NCBI GenBank assembly: GCA_035623075.1
Contig: DASPUC010000020.1
Span: forward strand, 1 to 64,000
Direction of reading: 5' to 3'
From: Nitrospiraceae bacterium
GTDB taxonomy: Bacteria; Nitrospirota; Nitrospiria; Nitrospirales; Nitrospiraceae
DNA length: 64,000 nucleotides
Within the stretch, counting starts at the first letter, position 1; each line of letters opens with the position of its first letter. Of the stretch, positions 1 through 8,355 are shown in pieces. The position numbers were made by a program, and so were the translations under genes. Under the pieces are notes generated by a model, which saw nothing but the letters and a program-made list of their open reading frames with translations, had not been told where the DNA came from and searched no databases.

Positions 1-160
1 CATCCCAACCCTGGTGAACCAAGAGATGCGCCTTTTCCCGCACAAACACCGCTTATAGTCCTTCCAAGCCTGCCTAATTATCTCTTTGCAGGGCCGCCTG
101 GTTGATCCTCGAATGCGCGCGTCGAACACAGTTTGCCTTCCCTCCCTCTCGCCTTCCTTC

Positions 161-189
161 TTGACACCTCCCAGCGGACAGCCTAGCCT
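161..189 (+). promoter_or_regulatory. Candidate sigma70-type promoter for the SIMPL gene
   Basis: TTGACA (161-166) is followed after 17 bases by TAGCCT (184-189). The -35 is a perfect match to consensus and the -10 matches 3 of 6 positions. It lies about 60 bases before the start codon at 252. Bases 1-160 show no gene I can support. Confidence 0.45.
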
Positions 190-251
190 TCGGCAATACT
201 AAGACTGTGAAAAGAGAGAGTAAGTGGTTTTAGCCTATGGGGGGGACGACC

Positions 252-989
252 ATGCCGCGCATGCCATTGATTGCTTTCGTCATTGCTCTCCTAGCTGTGC
301 CGGGCGGCGTGTGGAGTGCTGACAGCACAACACCGGAGATACCGACTCTGACCGTGGTTGGGACCGGCAGCGTGACGGCTGCTCCTGATTCGGCGTTCGT
401 GACTGTGGGGATGGATTCGGCGGGCAGGTCGCTGGCGGAGGCGCAGCGCCAGAACTCTGCCGTGATCCAAAAAGTCTTGGAGCGTCTCAAAGAGTTGAAG
501 ATTGAGAAGGAACGCATCCAAACCTCCGCATTTACCGTGTCACCTCAGTACAAGTCGACATCCCGACGGTCTGCCGACGCTTCCCCAGCGCCGCCGGAGA
601 TCGTCGGGTACACCGTCAGTAACACCTTGACGGTCGAAGTGCGCGAAATCGACAAGGTGGCGTCCGTGATCGAAGAATCCTTGTCAGCTGGCGCCAACCA
701 CTTTCAAGGATTGCGATGGGCCTTGCGGGATGAACAACAGGCGCGCCTCAACGCGCTGAAGATCGCAGCCGGCAAGGCGCGCGAGAAGGCGACGGCGTTG
801 AGCGAAGCGGTGAATGTGAAACTCGGCCGGCTCGTGAACGTGACGGAAGGCACCCACGTCGTCGCCCCCATGCCTCGTGTCGGCCGAGCCATGGCTGCCA
901 TGGAAGGGGCGGGCGGTGAAGTCCCCATCTCATCCGGGGAGATGAGGGTTGAGGCGACGGTCACATTAATTTATGAGATCGCGCGGTAG
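252..989 (+). CDS. SIMPL (DUF541/YggE-like) domain exported protein
   Basis: A 245-residue protein with an N-terminal signal peptide (hydrophobic core at about residues 5-18, likely cleavage after VWSA) followed by one SIMPL domain. The domain begins at the motif LTVVGTGSV and ends in a beta strand, LIYEIAR. SIMPL (DUF541) proteins are periplasmic or envelope proteins linked in some bacteria to oxidative-stress defence; the biochemical role is unsettled. I prefer the ATG at 252 to the ATG at 237, because a GGGGGG run at 239-245 gives 252 a well-spaced ribosome-binding site and the signal peptide then starts cleanly. It stands alone on the plus strand, and the next gene is convergent. Confidence 0.85.
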   Translation: MPRMPLIAFVIALLAVPGGVWSADSTTPEIPTLTVVGTGSVTAAPDSAFVTVGMDSAGRSLAEAQRQNSAVIQKVLERLKELKIEKERIQTSAFTVSPQYKSTSRRSADASPAPPEIVGYTVSNTLTVEVREIDKVASVIEESLSAGANHFQGLRWALRDEQQARLNALKIAAGKAREKATALSEAVNVKLGRLVNVTEGTHVVAPMPRVGRAMAAMEGAGGEVPISSGEMRVEATVTLIYEIAR

Positions 990-1000
990 TCGGGCCGGTC

Positions 1001-1369
1001 TTACCTGGCAGGTCCCGTCAGGCCGTCGAGGATATGCGGCAGGTTTTCGGCGTTGGGGTGGTTTTTCATCGTCTGGGCAATATCGTCGAGCAGGGGACCG
1101 GCCTCGGGGTTGAGGGCTCGTAACTTTTGCTCCAGATTGCCCGCCGTCAATTCCTCCTGGATCTGCTCCTATGTCAGCTTCCCTTCTTTCAGGTCTTGTT
1201 GCAGAATCTTTCCGAGCTGCTGAATTTTCACCATCACATCCGGCGGCAGCTCGCTCATCAATTTTAGGATGTCGGCCTGCTTCTGTGCGCCGATCGGCGT
1301 TTGCGCCAGGACAGAGGGCTGCCAGGAGCACCAGAGTGTGAGGAACAGGAGCAAGGTCCAGGTCTTCAT
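1001..1369 (-). pseudogene. Small exported protein gene interrupted by an in-frame amber codon
   Basis: The first part (1369 down to 1172) encodes 66 residues with a clear signal peptide (MKTWTLLLFLTLWCS..., cleavage near VLAQ) and a helical region. A TAG occupies 1169-1171. The same frame then stays open for 55 more codons, to a TAA at 1001-1003, with charged helical sequence of the same character (EQIQEELTAGN...). The gene has a good AGGAGG ribosome-binding site and a promoter candidate, so it looks recently broken, read through, or affected by a base error. I do not recognise the family. Without the stop it would be about 122 residues. Confidence 0.6.
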
Positions 1370-1423
1370 GATCCCCTCCTATGGCCGTGCGGCGTGGTGT
1401 CGTGAGCCCACATGGCTCCCACC

Positions 1424-1452
1424 AGTATCTCAACGACTTTTCCGATTGTCAG
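1424..1452 (-). promoter_or_regulatory. Candidate promoter of the small exported protein gene
   Basis: On the minus strand CTGACA (1447-1452) is followed after exactly 17 bases by GATACT (1424-1429), about 55 bases before the ATG at 1369. Matches to consensus are 5/6 and 4/6. Confidence 0.4.
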
Positions 1453-1525
1453 CTTATTCTCAATTTATCAGAGGAAGAGCGAGAAGCCCGGAAGCGAGGC
1501 GTTCCGGCACAGCGCGCCGCGTTCG

Positions 1526-2962
1526 CTAGAAGTTCGTCTCGAGACTTGAGGGCGTTTTATTGAGGACAGTGGCGGCAGCGCGGGAGAGGGCGGCGTCCTG
1601 TTCGTGGCCGAGGGTATAGATGCGGAACTGGATGAGCCTGGTGGGAAGAAGATCCAGAAATTCTTCGAGCGGATCGGTCGAGACTCCTTTGGTCCCTGGG
1701 TCGTAGACGTAAAGAGGATTGCCGCGGCGATCCTTCGGGTCCGGTCGGGGATCGAGCGGTGCCATGTCGACGCGGAAGGCGGTCTTCTGCAACGGAGCCG
1801 ACAGTTCCTTCCTGATCTGCTTTTCAAAATGCTCGTGGCTGGGGAAATCCATCCCCCGCTCCTGCCCCTTTTCCTTGAGCACCGTACTGTAGGCCATCTT
1901 CCATTTGATGTCGCGGCCGAGGATGCGCGACCATTCGTCGCCCAACCGCCGTTCCGCCGCATGGCGCGAGGTCTTCCAGTTCCGCACCTGTTCCAGGAGC
2001 GACCAGTCGGTCAGCGTGATGTACTCATCCATCTTCTTGCGTGGGTCGTGGGGGAAGAGCAGCTTCATCGTGTCGCCGAAGATGTCGCGCAAGTGAATGT
2101 CGATAGCCCTCGTCGTCCGGTGGAAATAGACGTTCGAGTACAGATACATGCGGGTGTTGAGAAACATCTGCAGCGCGGGGAGGCCGGTCTTGTGAATCGT
2201 GAAGCCCTTGTCGGTGATGATCGTGTAGTGAATGAGGCGGCTGAGATCCACGGGACCGACGGCGACGCCGCACATGTAGGAATCGCGCAGGACATAGTCG
2301 AGGTTGTCCGCGGTGTAGCTTCCGGAAATCACCGGCTGGAGCATGTTCAGCCAGCGGGGGATGCGCGAGTTGTCTTTGCTCTTTTCCTTCAGGATCACGT
2401 GGGCGATCTGATCAGGGTCTAATTCCTCGCCCTTCGCGAAGGGGCCTGAGGGACTGCGCCGAATCTTGCGAATGGTCGATCCGAGATGCTCGCGGATGAT
2501 GATCTGCCCGAGTTTTTCATGGCTGGAGTGCAGCGCGTGCAGATAGTTGTCGTCGAAAAAGTGACAAAAGGGGCCGTGGCCGATGTCGTGCACGAGCGCG
2601 GTGATGCGGAGGAATTCTTCGACATAGTTGGCGGAGGGGACGTCCTTGGCCGCCTTTTTGAGGAAGGGATAGAGATGGCGGGCGAACCGGCCCGCCACGT
2701 GCATGGTGCCGAGTGAATGGACGAAGCGGCTGTGTTCCGCCGAGGGATAGACCCAGCGGGCGCTTTGGAGTTGATAGATGTAGCGGAGTCGCTGCACCCA
2801 AGGCGAATCGATCAGATCTTTTTCGGTCTGTTCATGCTGGTCCGGGTTGGCGTAGGGGACGGTGAACGAGACGTAGTGGTGAATCGGATCGGCGATGAGC
2901 GCCGAGCCGTCATAGGGCGCGTTGGATGGATGATCGGATGGCTGCATACCGATGCCGCACAT
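1526..2962 (-). CDS. HD-superfamily phosphohydrolase (dGTPase/SAMHD1-like)
   Basis: A 478-residue protein with an HD domain in its first half. The metal-binding pattern is visible as H-S-R-F-V-H-S-L-G-T near residues 80-90 and the HD pair in VHDIGHGPFCH near residue 125. The C-terminal half is long and helical, as in the YdhJ/SAMHD1-like branch. Such proteins hydrolyse phosphate esters of nucleotides, often dNTPs; the substrate here is unknown. The ATG at 2962 lies 5 bases after the stop of the DUF2062 gene, so translational coupling is likely. A second ATG at 2947 is possible. It is the last intact gene of a minus-strand run from galU. Confidence 0.8.
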   Translation of the reverse strand: MCGIGMQPSDHPSNAPYDGSALIADPIHHYVSFTVPYANPDQHEQTEKDLIDSPWVQRLRYIYQLQSARWVYPSAEHSRFVHSLGTMHVAGRFARHLYPFLKKAAKDVPSANYVEEFLRITALVHDIGHGPFCHFFDDNYLHALHSSHEKLGQIIIREHLGSTIRKIRRSPSGPFAKGEELDPDQIAHVILKEKSKDNSRIPRWLNMLQPVISGSYTADNLDYVLRDSYMCGVAVGPVDLSRLIHYTIITDKGFTIHKTGLPALQMFLNTRMYLYSNVYFHRTTRAIDIHLRDIFGDTMKLLFPHDPRKKMDEYITLTDWSLLEQVRNWKTSRHAAERRLGDEWSRILGRDIKWKMAYSTVLKEKGQERGMDFPSHEHFEKQIRKELSAPLQKTAFRVDMAPLDPRPDPKDRRGNPLYVYDPGTKGVSTDPLEEFLDLLPTRLIQFRIYTLGHEQDAALSRAAATVLNKTPSSLETNF

Positions 2963-2967
2963 CCATC

Positions 2968-3462
2968 TTAGCCCAGCGGATCATGAGGCGGCAATGGCTC
3001 TTCCGGAGGAATCGGATGTGCGTGGCGATACTTGCTGATGAGATAGTGGGCCACTGGATAGGAGAGGGCTGCCCCGATGAAGCTGAGGACGAATCCGCCG
3101 ACGGCGAAGGGGACCGCATAGGGCATGACCTGCTCGTAGATGGCGGAAAAACTCAGGTCGTGCCAATCGAAAGCCGGGGTGTCAGACCGGCCCAAGAGGA
3201 CTGCACCGGTCCAGTACGTGGCGCCGAGGAACGGGACAAGGGTCCAGGGATTGTTGATGGATGCACCGGCAAACAAGGCGAGAAAGTTGAGGCCAAAGAC
3301 GAACGTGCAAAGACCGACGAGGATCGTATGGAATCCGTAAAGCGGACAGAAGGCGATCCAGACTCCGACCGCGAAGGCCACCGCGGTCCGCTGCGGTGAT
3401 TCGCGGAGATGGAGGATGTGCCGGAGCAAGGTGCGAATTGATGGAATGGCAGCCACGGTCAA
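2968..3462 (-). CDS. DUF2062 integral membrane protein
   Basis: A 164-residue protein with three to four hydrophobic segments. It carries the DUF2062 hallmarks: a segment reading AVGVWIAFCPLYGFHT and, further on, the conserved N-N-P-W-T sequence. DUF2062 proteins are small inner-membrane proteins of unknown function, sometimes fused or adjacent to glycosyltransferases. It sits 12 bases after thiL and 5 bases before the HD gene, so the three are probably co-transcribed. Confidence 0.85.
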   Translation of the reverse strand: MTVAAIPSIRTLLRHILHLRESPQRTAVAFAVGVWIAFCPLYGFHTILVGLCTFVFGLNFLALFAGASINNPWTLVPFLGATYWTGAVLLGRSDTPAFDWHDLSFSAIYEQVMPYAVPFAVGGFVLSFIGAALSYPVAHYLISKYRHAHPIPPEEPLPPHDPLG

Positions 3463-3474
3463 TCTGGGACTGGT

Positions 3475-4494
3475 TTATATGAAGTGTTCGTAACTGGTGA
3501 CCGGCAAGGGGCGGGACCCTCTCTTCGAAGACCGTGCGTGCATGCCCAGCCGTGCCGGTCGAATCGTCCCGATGTTGGTGATGCGAAATCCCAGCCGCTT
3601 CGCTTCGCGCTCGAGCCTCGCCTGATGCCGTGGTGCGACAGTGAAGAGGAGCTCGTAATCCTCACCGCCGGCTAAGGCGACCGCGGTCGGATTGAGCCGT
3701 CGACCCTGCGCGTAGGCTCGGCAGGCTGGCGACAAGGGAATGGCTGCGAGATTCACCTCGACTCCCACGCGGCTTTCGTCACACAGATGGTGGAGATCGC
3801 CGGATAATCCGTCGGAAAGATCGATCGCCGCCGTCGCCAGTCGTCCCGCACTGAGCCATCGTCCTTCCTTCACGCGGGCGGTCGGGTGCAGATGCCGCTG
3901 GATCAAGAACTGTTTGTGTGTTCGGGACAGAGTGCCGCGCTTGCCGCGCCGGTACCGGCGCGAGGCCGCTTCGTTCAAGAGCGTGAGCCCGATCGACGCA
4001 TCGCCGAGAGTGCCGGTGACATAGAGCAGATCGCCGGCTTGTGCTCCCTTTCGAAGTAACGCCCGGCGAGGCGCGACCGTTCCGATAAGAGCGAGACTCA
4101 GGAACCATCCGCTTTTCGAGGCCGAAGTGTCTCCGCCGATGAGGCGGACTCCATGAGGCCGGCAGGCCGCCATCATGCCGCGATAGAGTTGATGCACCTG
4201 CGCCCTGGTCCCACCTGAGGGAACGGCAAGGGCGATCAGCAGATATTGCGGTGTCCCGCCCATTGCGGCGATGTCGCTGAGGTTGGCCACAGCAGCCCGA
4301 TAGCCGATCTCGGAGAACGAAGCGGTGTGACGGTCGAAGTGGATACCTTCAACCAGGAGGTCGGTGGTGAGCAGACTCCACGATCCCGAGGCAGCGCGCA
4401 CGACGGCGGTATCGTCGCCGATACCGCGGATGATGGAGGAATGTCCCTTGCCGTAGCGACGATGCAACTCCGCGATAAGGGAGAATTCGCGCAT
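3475..4494 (-). CDS. thiL: Thiamine-monophosphate kinase ThiL
   Basis: A 339-residue AIR-synthase-like (PurM fold) kinase that phosphorylates thiamine monophosphate to thiamine pyrophosphate with ATP. Visible signatures are the N-terminal GIGDDTAVV metal/nucleotide motif, LTTDLLVEGIHF near residue 50, a G-G-D-T-S segment, IDLSDGLSGD near residue 220 and GGEDYELLF in the C-terminal half. The frame stays open upstream to 4596, but the ATG at 4494 (MREFSLI) matches the usual start of the family and avoids overlap with lon. It is encoded on the same strand, just after lon. Confidence 0.93.
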   Translation of the reverse strand: MREFSLIAELHRRYGKGHSSIIRGIGDDTAVVRAASGSWSLLTTDLLVEGIHFDRHTASFSEIGYRAAVANLSDIAAMGGTPQYLLIALAVPSGGTRAQVHQLYRGMMAACRPHGVRLIGGDTSASKSGWFLSLALIGTVAPRRALLRKGAQAGDLLYVTGTLGDASIGLTLLNEAASRRYRRGKRGTLSRTHKQFLIQRHLHPTARVKEGRWLSAGRLATAAIDLSDGLSGDLHHLCDESRVGVEVNLAAIPLSPACRAYAQGRRLNPTAVALAGGEDYELLFTVAPRHQARLEREAKRLGFRITNIGTIRPARLGMHARSSKRGSRPLPVTSYEHFI

Positions 4495-4531
4495 GGTGCG
4501 AGGAGCCTTCCGCCCGCTCGGGGAATACATT

Positions 4532-7036
4532 CTAGCGTAGACGTGAAATCGGCGCGGCCGTGATCGTGGCCTGTGTCTGCGCCGGTCTGGCGGCACGGCC
4601 GGGACGTTTGGCGGGAGGCCCGGGCTGGCGTGCGTGCTGCGGGGCCTGGGTCTTCTTCCCTGAGCGACTGGCTTTGGAAGGTCGCCGGAGTGCGATCTTC
4701 ATCACGTCGTCCATGGTGTCGGCGAAGGCCAGCTGGATGCCTTTCAGCAGATGTTTGGGAATCTCATCGAGATCCTTCTTGTTTCGTTTCGGCAGAATGA
4801 CTATGGACAGCTTCGCGCGTTTCGCGGCCAGGATTTTTTCTTTCAGGCCTCCGATGGGAAGGACGCGGCCCCTGAGCGTGATCTCACCGGTCATGGCCAG
4901 GTCACGCCGGGCAGGGATCTGCGACAGGGCCGAGGCGATGGCTGTTGCCATGGTAATGCCGGCGGACGGGCCGTCTTTCGGAATCGCGCCGGCCGGCACG
5001 TGAATGTGCAGATCTTGCTTCGTAAACATGTCCGGATTGATGCCGAGAGATTTTTCTCGTGACCGGACGTAGCTCAAGGCAGCTTGGGCCGATTCCTTCA
5101 TCACGTCCCCGAGATGGCCCGTGAGGGTCAATTGCCCCTTCCCCTTCATGCCGGTCGCTTCGATATAGAGGACGTCGCCTCCAGACTCCGTCCATGCGAG
5201 TCCCGTGGCCACGCCGATCTCGTCTTTCTCCAGTTCCGATTCGGGCACGAACTTCGGCACGCCGAGGTACTTGTGCAGATTGGCCTGGTTGACCGGGAAA
5301 CCGAGGCCCTTGCCCTCGGCGACTTTTTTCGCGACCTTGCGCATGATATTGGCAATTTCCCGCTCCAGATTCCGCACGCCGGCTTCTCTGGTGTAGTGGG
5401 CGATGATCTGGCGGATCGCCTGCTCGGCAATCTGGACATGTTTCTGCGTGATCCCGTGTTCCTCCAGCTGACGGGGAATCAGGTACTTCTGTGCGATGCC
5501 CAGTTTTTCTTCTTCCGTGTAGCCGGGGATTTCGATGATCTCCATCCGGTCGCGTAACGCGGGCAGAATGGGATCGATCAGGTTGGCCGTCGTGATGAAC
5601 ATGACTTCCGTGAGGTCGAACGGGACCCCCAGATAATGATCGGTGAAGGAATTGTTCTGCTCCGGGTCGAGCACTTCGAGCAACGCCGCCGATGGGTCTC
5701 CGCGGAAGTCCATGCCCACCTTGTCGACTTCATCGAGCATGAAGACCGGGTTGTGAGTGCCCGCTTGTTTGATCCCTTGGATGATCCGGCCCGGGAGGGC
5801 CCCGACGTAAGTGCGTCGGTGGCCGCGGATTTCCGCCTCGTCTCGGACGCCGCCGAGGCTGATGCGGACGAATTCACGTCCGAGTGCCCGCGCGATCGAT
5901 TTCCCCAGTGACGTCTTGCCGACGCCGGGGGGGCCGACGAAGCAGAGAATCGGACCTTTCATCTTTTCTTTCAGCTTCCGGACGGCGAGGTACTCGAGAA
6001 TCCGCTCCTTGACCTTTTCGAGATCGTAGTGGTCTTCGTTCAGCACCTTGTGCGCGGCCTTCAGGTCGAGATTGTCCTTGGACTTTTTCGACCAGGGGAG
6101 TTCCACCATCCACTCAAGATACGTGCGGACGGTCGCCGATTCGGCCGTGTCCGGATGCATCTTTTCGAGTCGCTTGATCTGCTTCTCCGTCTCTTTCAGC
6201 ACTTTCTCCGGCATTTTGGCGTCTTTGATACGCTTGCGGAATTCCGCAACTTCCTCCGCCCGTTCGTCGAGATCGCCGAGTTCCTTCTGAATCGCTTTGA
6301 GCTGCTCACGAAGGAAGTATTCTCGCTGGGTCTTGTCCATCTCGCCCTTCGCCTGGGCCTGGATCTTTTGCTGCATGGAGAGGACGTCGATTTCCTTCGC
6401 GAGGATTTCACTGACCTGACGGAGCCGTTTGATCGGATCCGTGATCTCCAGCACCGACTGCGTCACTTCGACCTTCAGGCCGAGATTGGACGCCACCATG
6501 TCGGCCAGACGGCCTGGCTCTTCAAGGTTCTCGATCACCACCATGACGTCCGGGATCAGGACCTTGCCGAGGCTCACGATCCGCTCGATCTGTTCTTTGA
6601 CCGTCCGCATGACGGCCTCAGTCTCGAGGGTCGACCCGGTGGCCTTGCCCTCCGTGATCTTGTCGATGCGGACCGAGTAGTAGGGGTCGGTTTGGATGTA
6701 GTCGGCGATCTTGGCTTTGGAGAGACCCTGCACCAGAATCTTGATCCGCTCATCCGGCAATTTCAGCATCCGCATGATGATGCCGACGGTGCCGATCGTA
6801 TGGATGTCGCTCGGCTGGGGATTCTCCACGTCCAGGGCCTTTTGCGTCGCCAGAAAAATCATCCGGTTCCCGGCGAGCGCAGCCTCGATGGCCTTGATCG
6901 ACATCTCGCGGCCGACGAACAGCGGCAGCACCATGTAAGGGAAGACCACGATATCGCGGACGGGCAGGAGCGGAAGCTGCTCTGGGATCTCGATGTTTTG
7001 CGGAGGCTGCAAATCTTGTTCGATGGATTCGCTCAT
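4532..7036 (-). CDS. lon: ATP-dependent protease La (Lon)
   Basis: An 834-residue cytoplasmic AAA+ serine protease that degrades misfolded and regulatory proteins. In order it shows the N-terminal substrate-binding domain ([13 protein letters not shown]), a long coiled-coil, Walker A GPPGVGKT, Walker [10 protein letters not shown], and the C-terminal protease domain with the catalytic serine in KDGPSAGI and a conserved lysine in the following segment. After the protease domain there is an unusual tail of about 50 residues, rich in K, R, P, A and Q. The ATG at 7036 is preceded by AGGAACAG. No clear promoter is seen in the 84 bases before it, so it may be transcribed from galU. Confidence 0.97.
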   Translation of the reverse strand: MSESIEQDLQPPQNIEIPEQLPLLPVRDIVVFPYMVLPLFVGREMSIKAIEAALAGNRMIFLATQKALDVENPQPSDIHTIGTVGIIMRMLKLPDERIKILVQGLSKAKIADYIQTDPYYSVRIDKITEGKATGSTLETEAVMRTVKEQIERIVSLGKVLIPDVMVVIENLEEPGRLADMVASNLGLKVEVTQSVLEITDPIKRLRQVSEILAKEIDVLSMQQKIQAQAKGEMDKTQREYFLREQLKAIQKELGDLDERAEEVAEFRKRIKDAKMPEKVLKETEKQIKRLEKMHPDTAESATVRTYLEWMVELPWSKKSKDNLDLKAAHKVLNEDHYDLEKVKERILEYLAVRKLKEKMKGPILCFVGPPGVGKTSLGKSIARALGREFVRISLGGVRDEAEIRGHRRTYVGALPGRIIQGIKQAGTHNPVFMLDEVDKVGMDFRGDPSAALLEVLDPEQNNSFTDHYLGVPFDLTEVMFITTANLIDPILPALRDRMEIIEIPGYTEEEKLGIAQKYLIPRQLEEHGITQKHVQIAEQAIRQIIAHYTREAGVRNLEREIANIMRKVAKKVAEGKGLGFPVNQANLHKYLGVPKFVPESELEKDEIGVATGLAWTESGGDVLYIEATGMKGKGQLTLTGHLGDVMKESAQAALSYVRSREKSLGINPDMFTKQDLHIHVPAGAIPKDGPSAGITMATAIASALSQIPARRDLAMTGEITLRGRVLPIGGLKEKILAAKRAKLSIVILPKRNKKDLDEIPKHLLKGIQLAFADTMDDVMKIALRRPSKASRSGKKTQAPQHARQPGPPAKRPGRAARPAQTQATITAAPISRLR

Positions 7037-7120
7037 GGAAAATCTGTTCCTGTTACGACGGTTGAATCACGTTGACTGGAGTGTCCGTCATGCGTGAAGA
7101 GGTGCAGAAGATGCGTGATA

Positions 7121-8020
7121 TCACCGCGCCCGGCGCCGCGTTCCGTCTGACCGAAGCCGTTCCCGCAGATAGTCGCCGAAATCGTGTCCTAGGGAAGGAT
7201 TTTTCAAGGCGAACTCGACCGTTGCGATGAGAAATCCGAGCTTGTTGCCTGCGTCATAGCGCTGTCCCTTGATTTCCAGCGCATACATAGGAGATTTTCT
7301 GGCAAGTTCCTTGAGCGCGTCGGTCAATTGAATCTCTCCCCCCTTGCCCGGTTTCGTTTTCCTGAGAATGGGGAAAATCTCCGGCGGCAGCACGTACCGG
7401 CCGATCACCGCCAGATTTGAAGGAGCGTCAGCCGGGGCCGGCTTCTCCACGAGATCCTGCACCTGATAGAGTCCTTCCCGCAAGGTCTTCGGCGACACGA
7501 TTCCATAGTGATTCACGTCATGGAGCGGGACTTCCTGCACCCCCAGTACCGCGCCGTTTTTCTTCTTGTAGGTATGAATCAGCTGAGCGAGGCCCGGCAC
7601 CGGGGCATCGATAATTTCATCGCCCAGAATGACGGCGAACGGTTCGTCACCAATCAGATGTTGTGCGCAGAGAACCGCATGGCCGAGCCCGAGGGCTTCC
7701 GTTTGACGGACGTAACAGAAGTTCGCGAGGCTCGATATGTGACGGATCTGACTGAGGAGTTGGGCTTTTCCGTTGCCTTTGAGATTTTCTTCCAGCTCCA
7801 CCGACCGATCGAAGTGGTCTTCGATCGCGCGCTTGCCTCGCCCGGTGACGATGATGATGTCCTCGATCCCGGAGGCGACGGCTTCCTCAACCGCATATTG
7901 GATCAGTGGTTTGTCGACGAGCGGCAGCATTTCTTTGGGAGACGCCTTGGTGGCAGGGAGAAAGCGCGTACCGAGCCCGGCGGCGGGTAAGACGGCCTTG
8001 CGGACGTTGAGCAAAGACAT
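7121..8020 (-). CDS. galU: UTP--glucose-1-phosphate uridylyltransferase GalU
   Basis: A 299-residue nucleotidyltransferase that makes UDP-glucose from UTP and glucose-1-phosphate for LPS and exopolysaccharide synthesis. The signature AAGLGTRFLPATK with downstream PKEMLPLVDKP sits at the N terminus, and family motifs such as LVEKP and GKGGEIQLTDAL follow. The start is fixed by the motif position, yet no ribosome-binding site precedes it, and a promoter candidate places the transcript start at or next to the ATG. Translation may therefore be leaderless. Confidence 0.95.
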   Translation of the reverse strand: MSLLNVRKAVLPAAGLGTRFLPATKASPKEMLPLVDKPLIQYAVEEAVASGIEDIIIVTGRGKRAIEDHFDRSVELEENLKGNGKAQLLSQIRHISSLANFCYVRQTEALGLGHAVLCAQHLIGDEPFAVILGDEIIDAPVPGLAQLIHTYKKKNGAVLGVQEVPLHDVNHYGIVSPKTLREGLYQVQDLVEKPAPADAPSNLAVIGRYVLPPEIFPILRKTKPGKGGEIQLTDALKELARKSPMYALEIKGQRYDAGNKLGFLIATVEFALKNPSLGHDFGDYLRERLRSDGTRRRAR

Positions 8021-8026
8021 GATGCG

Positions 8027-8055
8027 ATACTATGTGATGGGGTAGGGGAAGTCAA
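8027..8055 (-). promoter_or_regulatory. galU promoter candidate (leaderless arrangement)
   Basis: On the minus strand TTGACT (8050-8055), a 17-base spacer and TAGTAT (8027-8032) form a good sigma70-type promoter. The -10 ends only 6 bases before the galU ATG at 8020, so the mRNA would start at or within a base or two of the start codon. Confidence 0.55.
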
Positions 8056-8111
8056 GGAATGCACGAAGTCGTCGTGACGTGAAGCCGAACGTCATCGCAG
8101 ACCAAAACACC

Positions 8112-8140
8112 TTTACATTGAAAAACCCCCTTCATATAAT
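8112..8140 (+). promoter_or_regulatory. Strong sigma70-type promoter of the bamA-lpx operon
   Basis: TTTACA (8112-8117), a 17-base spacer and a perfect TATAAT (8135-8140). The expected start near 8147 would give a leader of about 200 bases before the preferred bamA start. It diverges from the galU promoter. Confidence 0.65.
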
Positions 8141-8355
8141 TTAAGAGTTTGACACGCTCTGATCCGTCGCTGGCGCGAGTGCGTTTAGCTCGTATGGATC
8201 TCACGTCCGCAACCTCCGTTCGGGCCCTCATCGTACGCTCCCGGTCCCCTGTGCCGGCAGCCGGACGGCCGACGCAGGGGGTGGTGTCTCGCTCGCACAG
8301 GCTCAACCATGCTATCGCGCTCGTCGTGTTGGATGATCTGGGAGAACGGGACTCT

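Noticed and set aside
6029-7075. Long open frame antisense to lon
   Set aside because: It mirrors the codon periodicity of lon, has no recognisable domain and lies fully over a certain gene.
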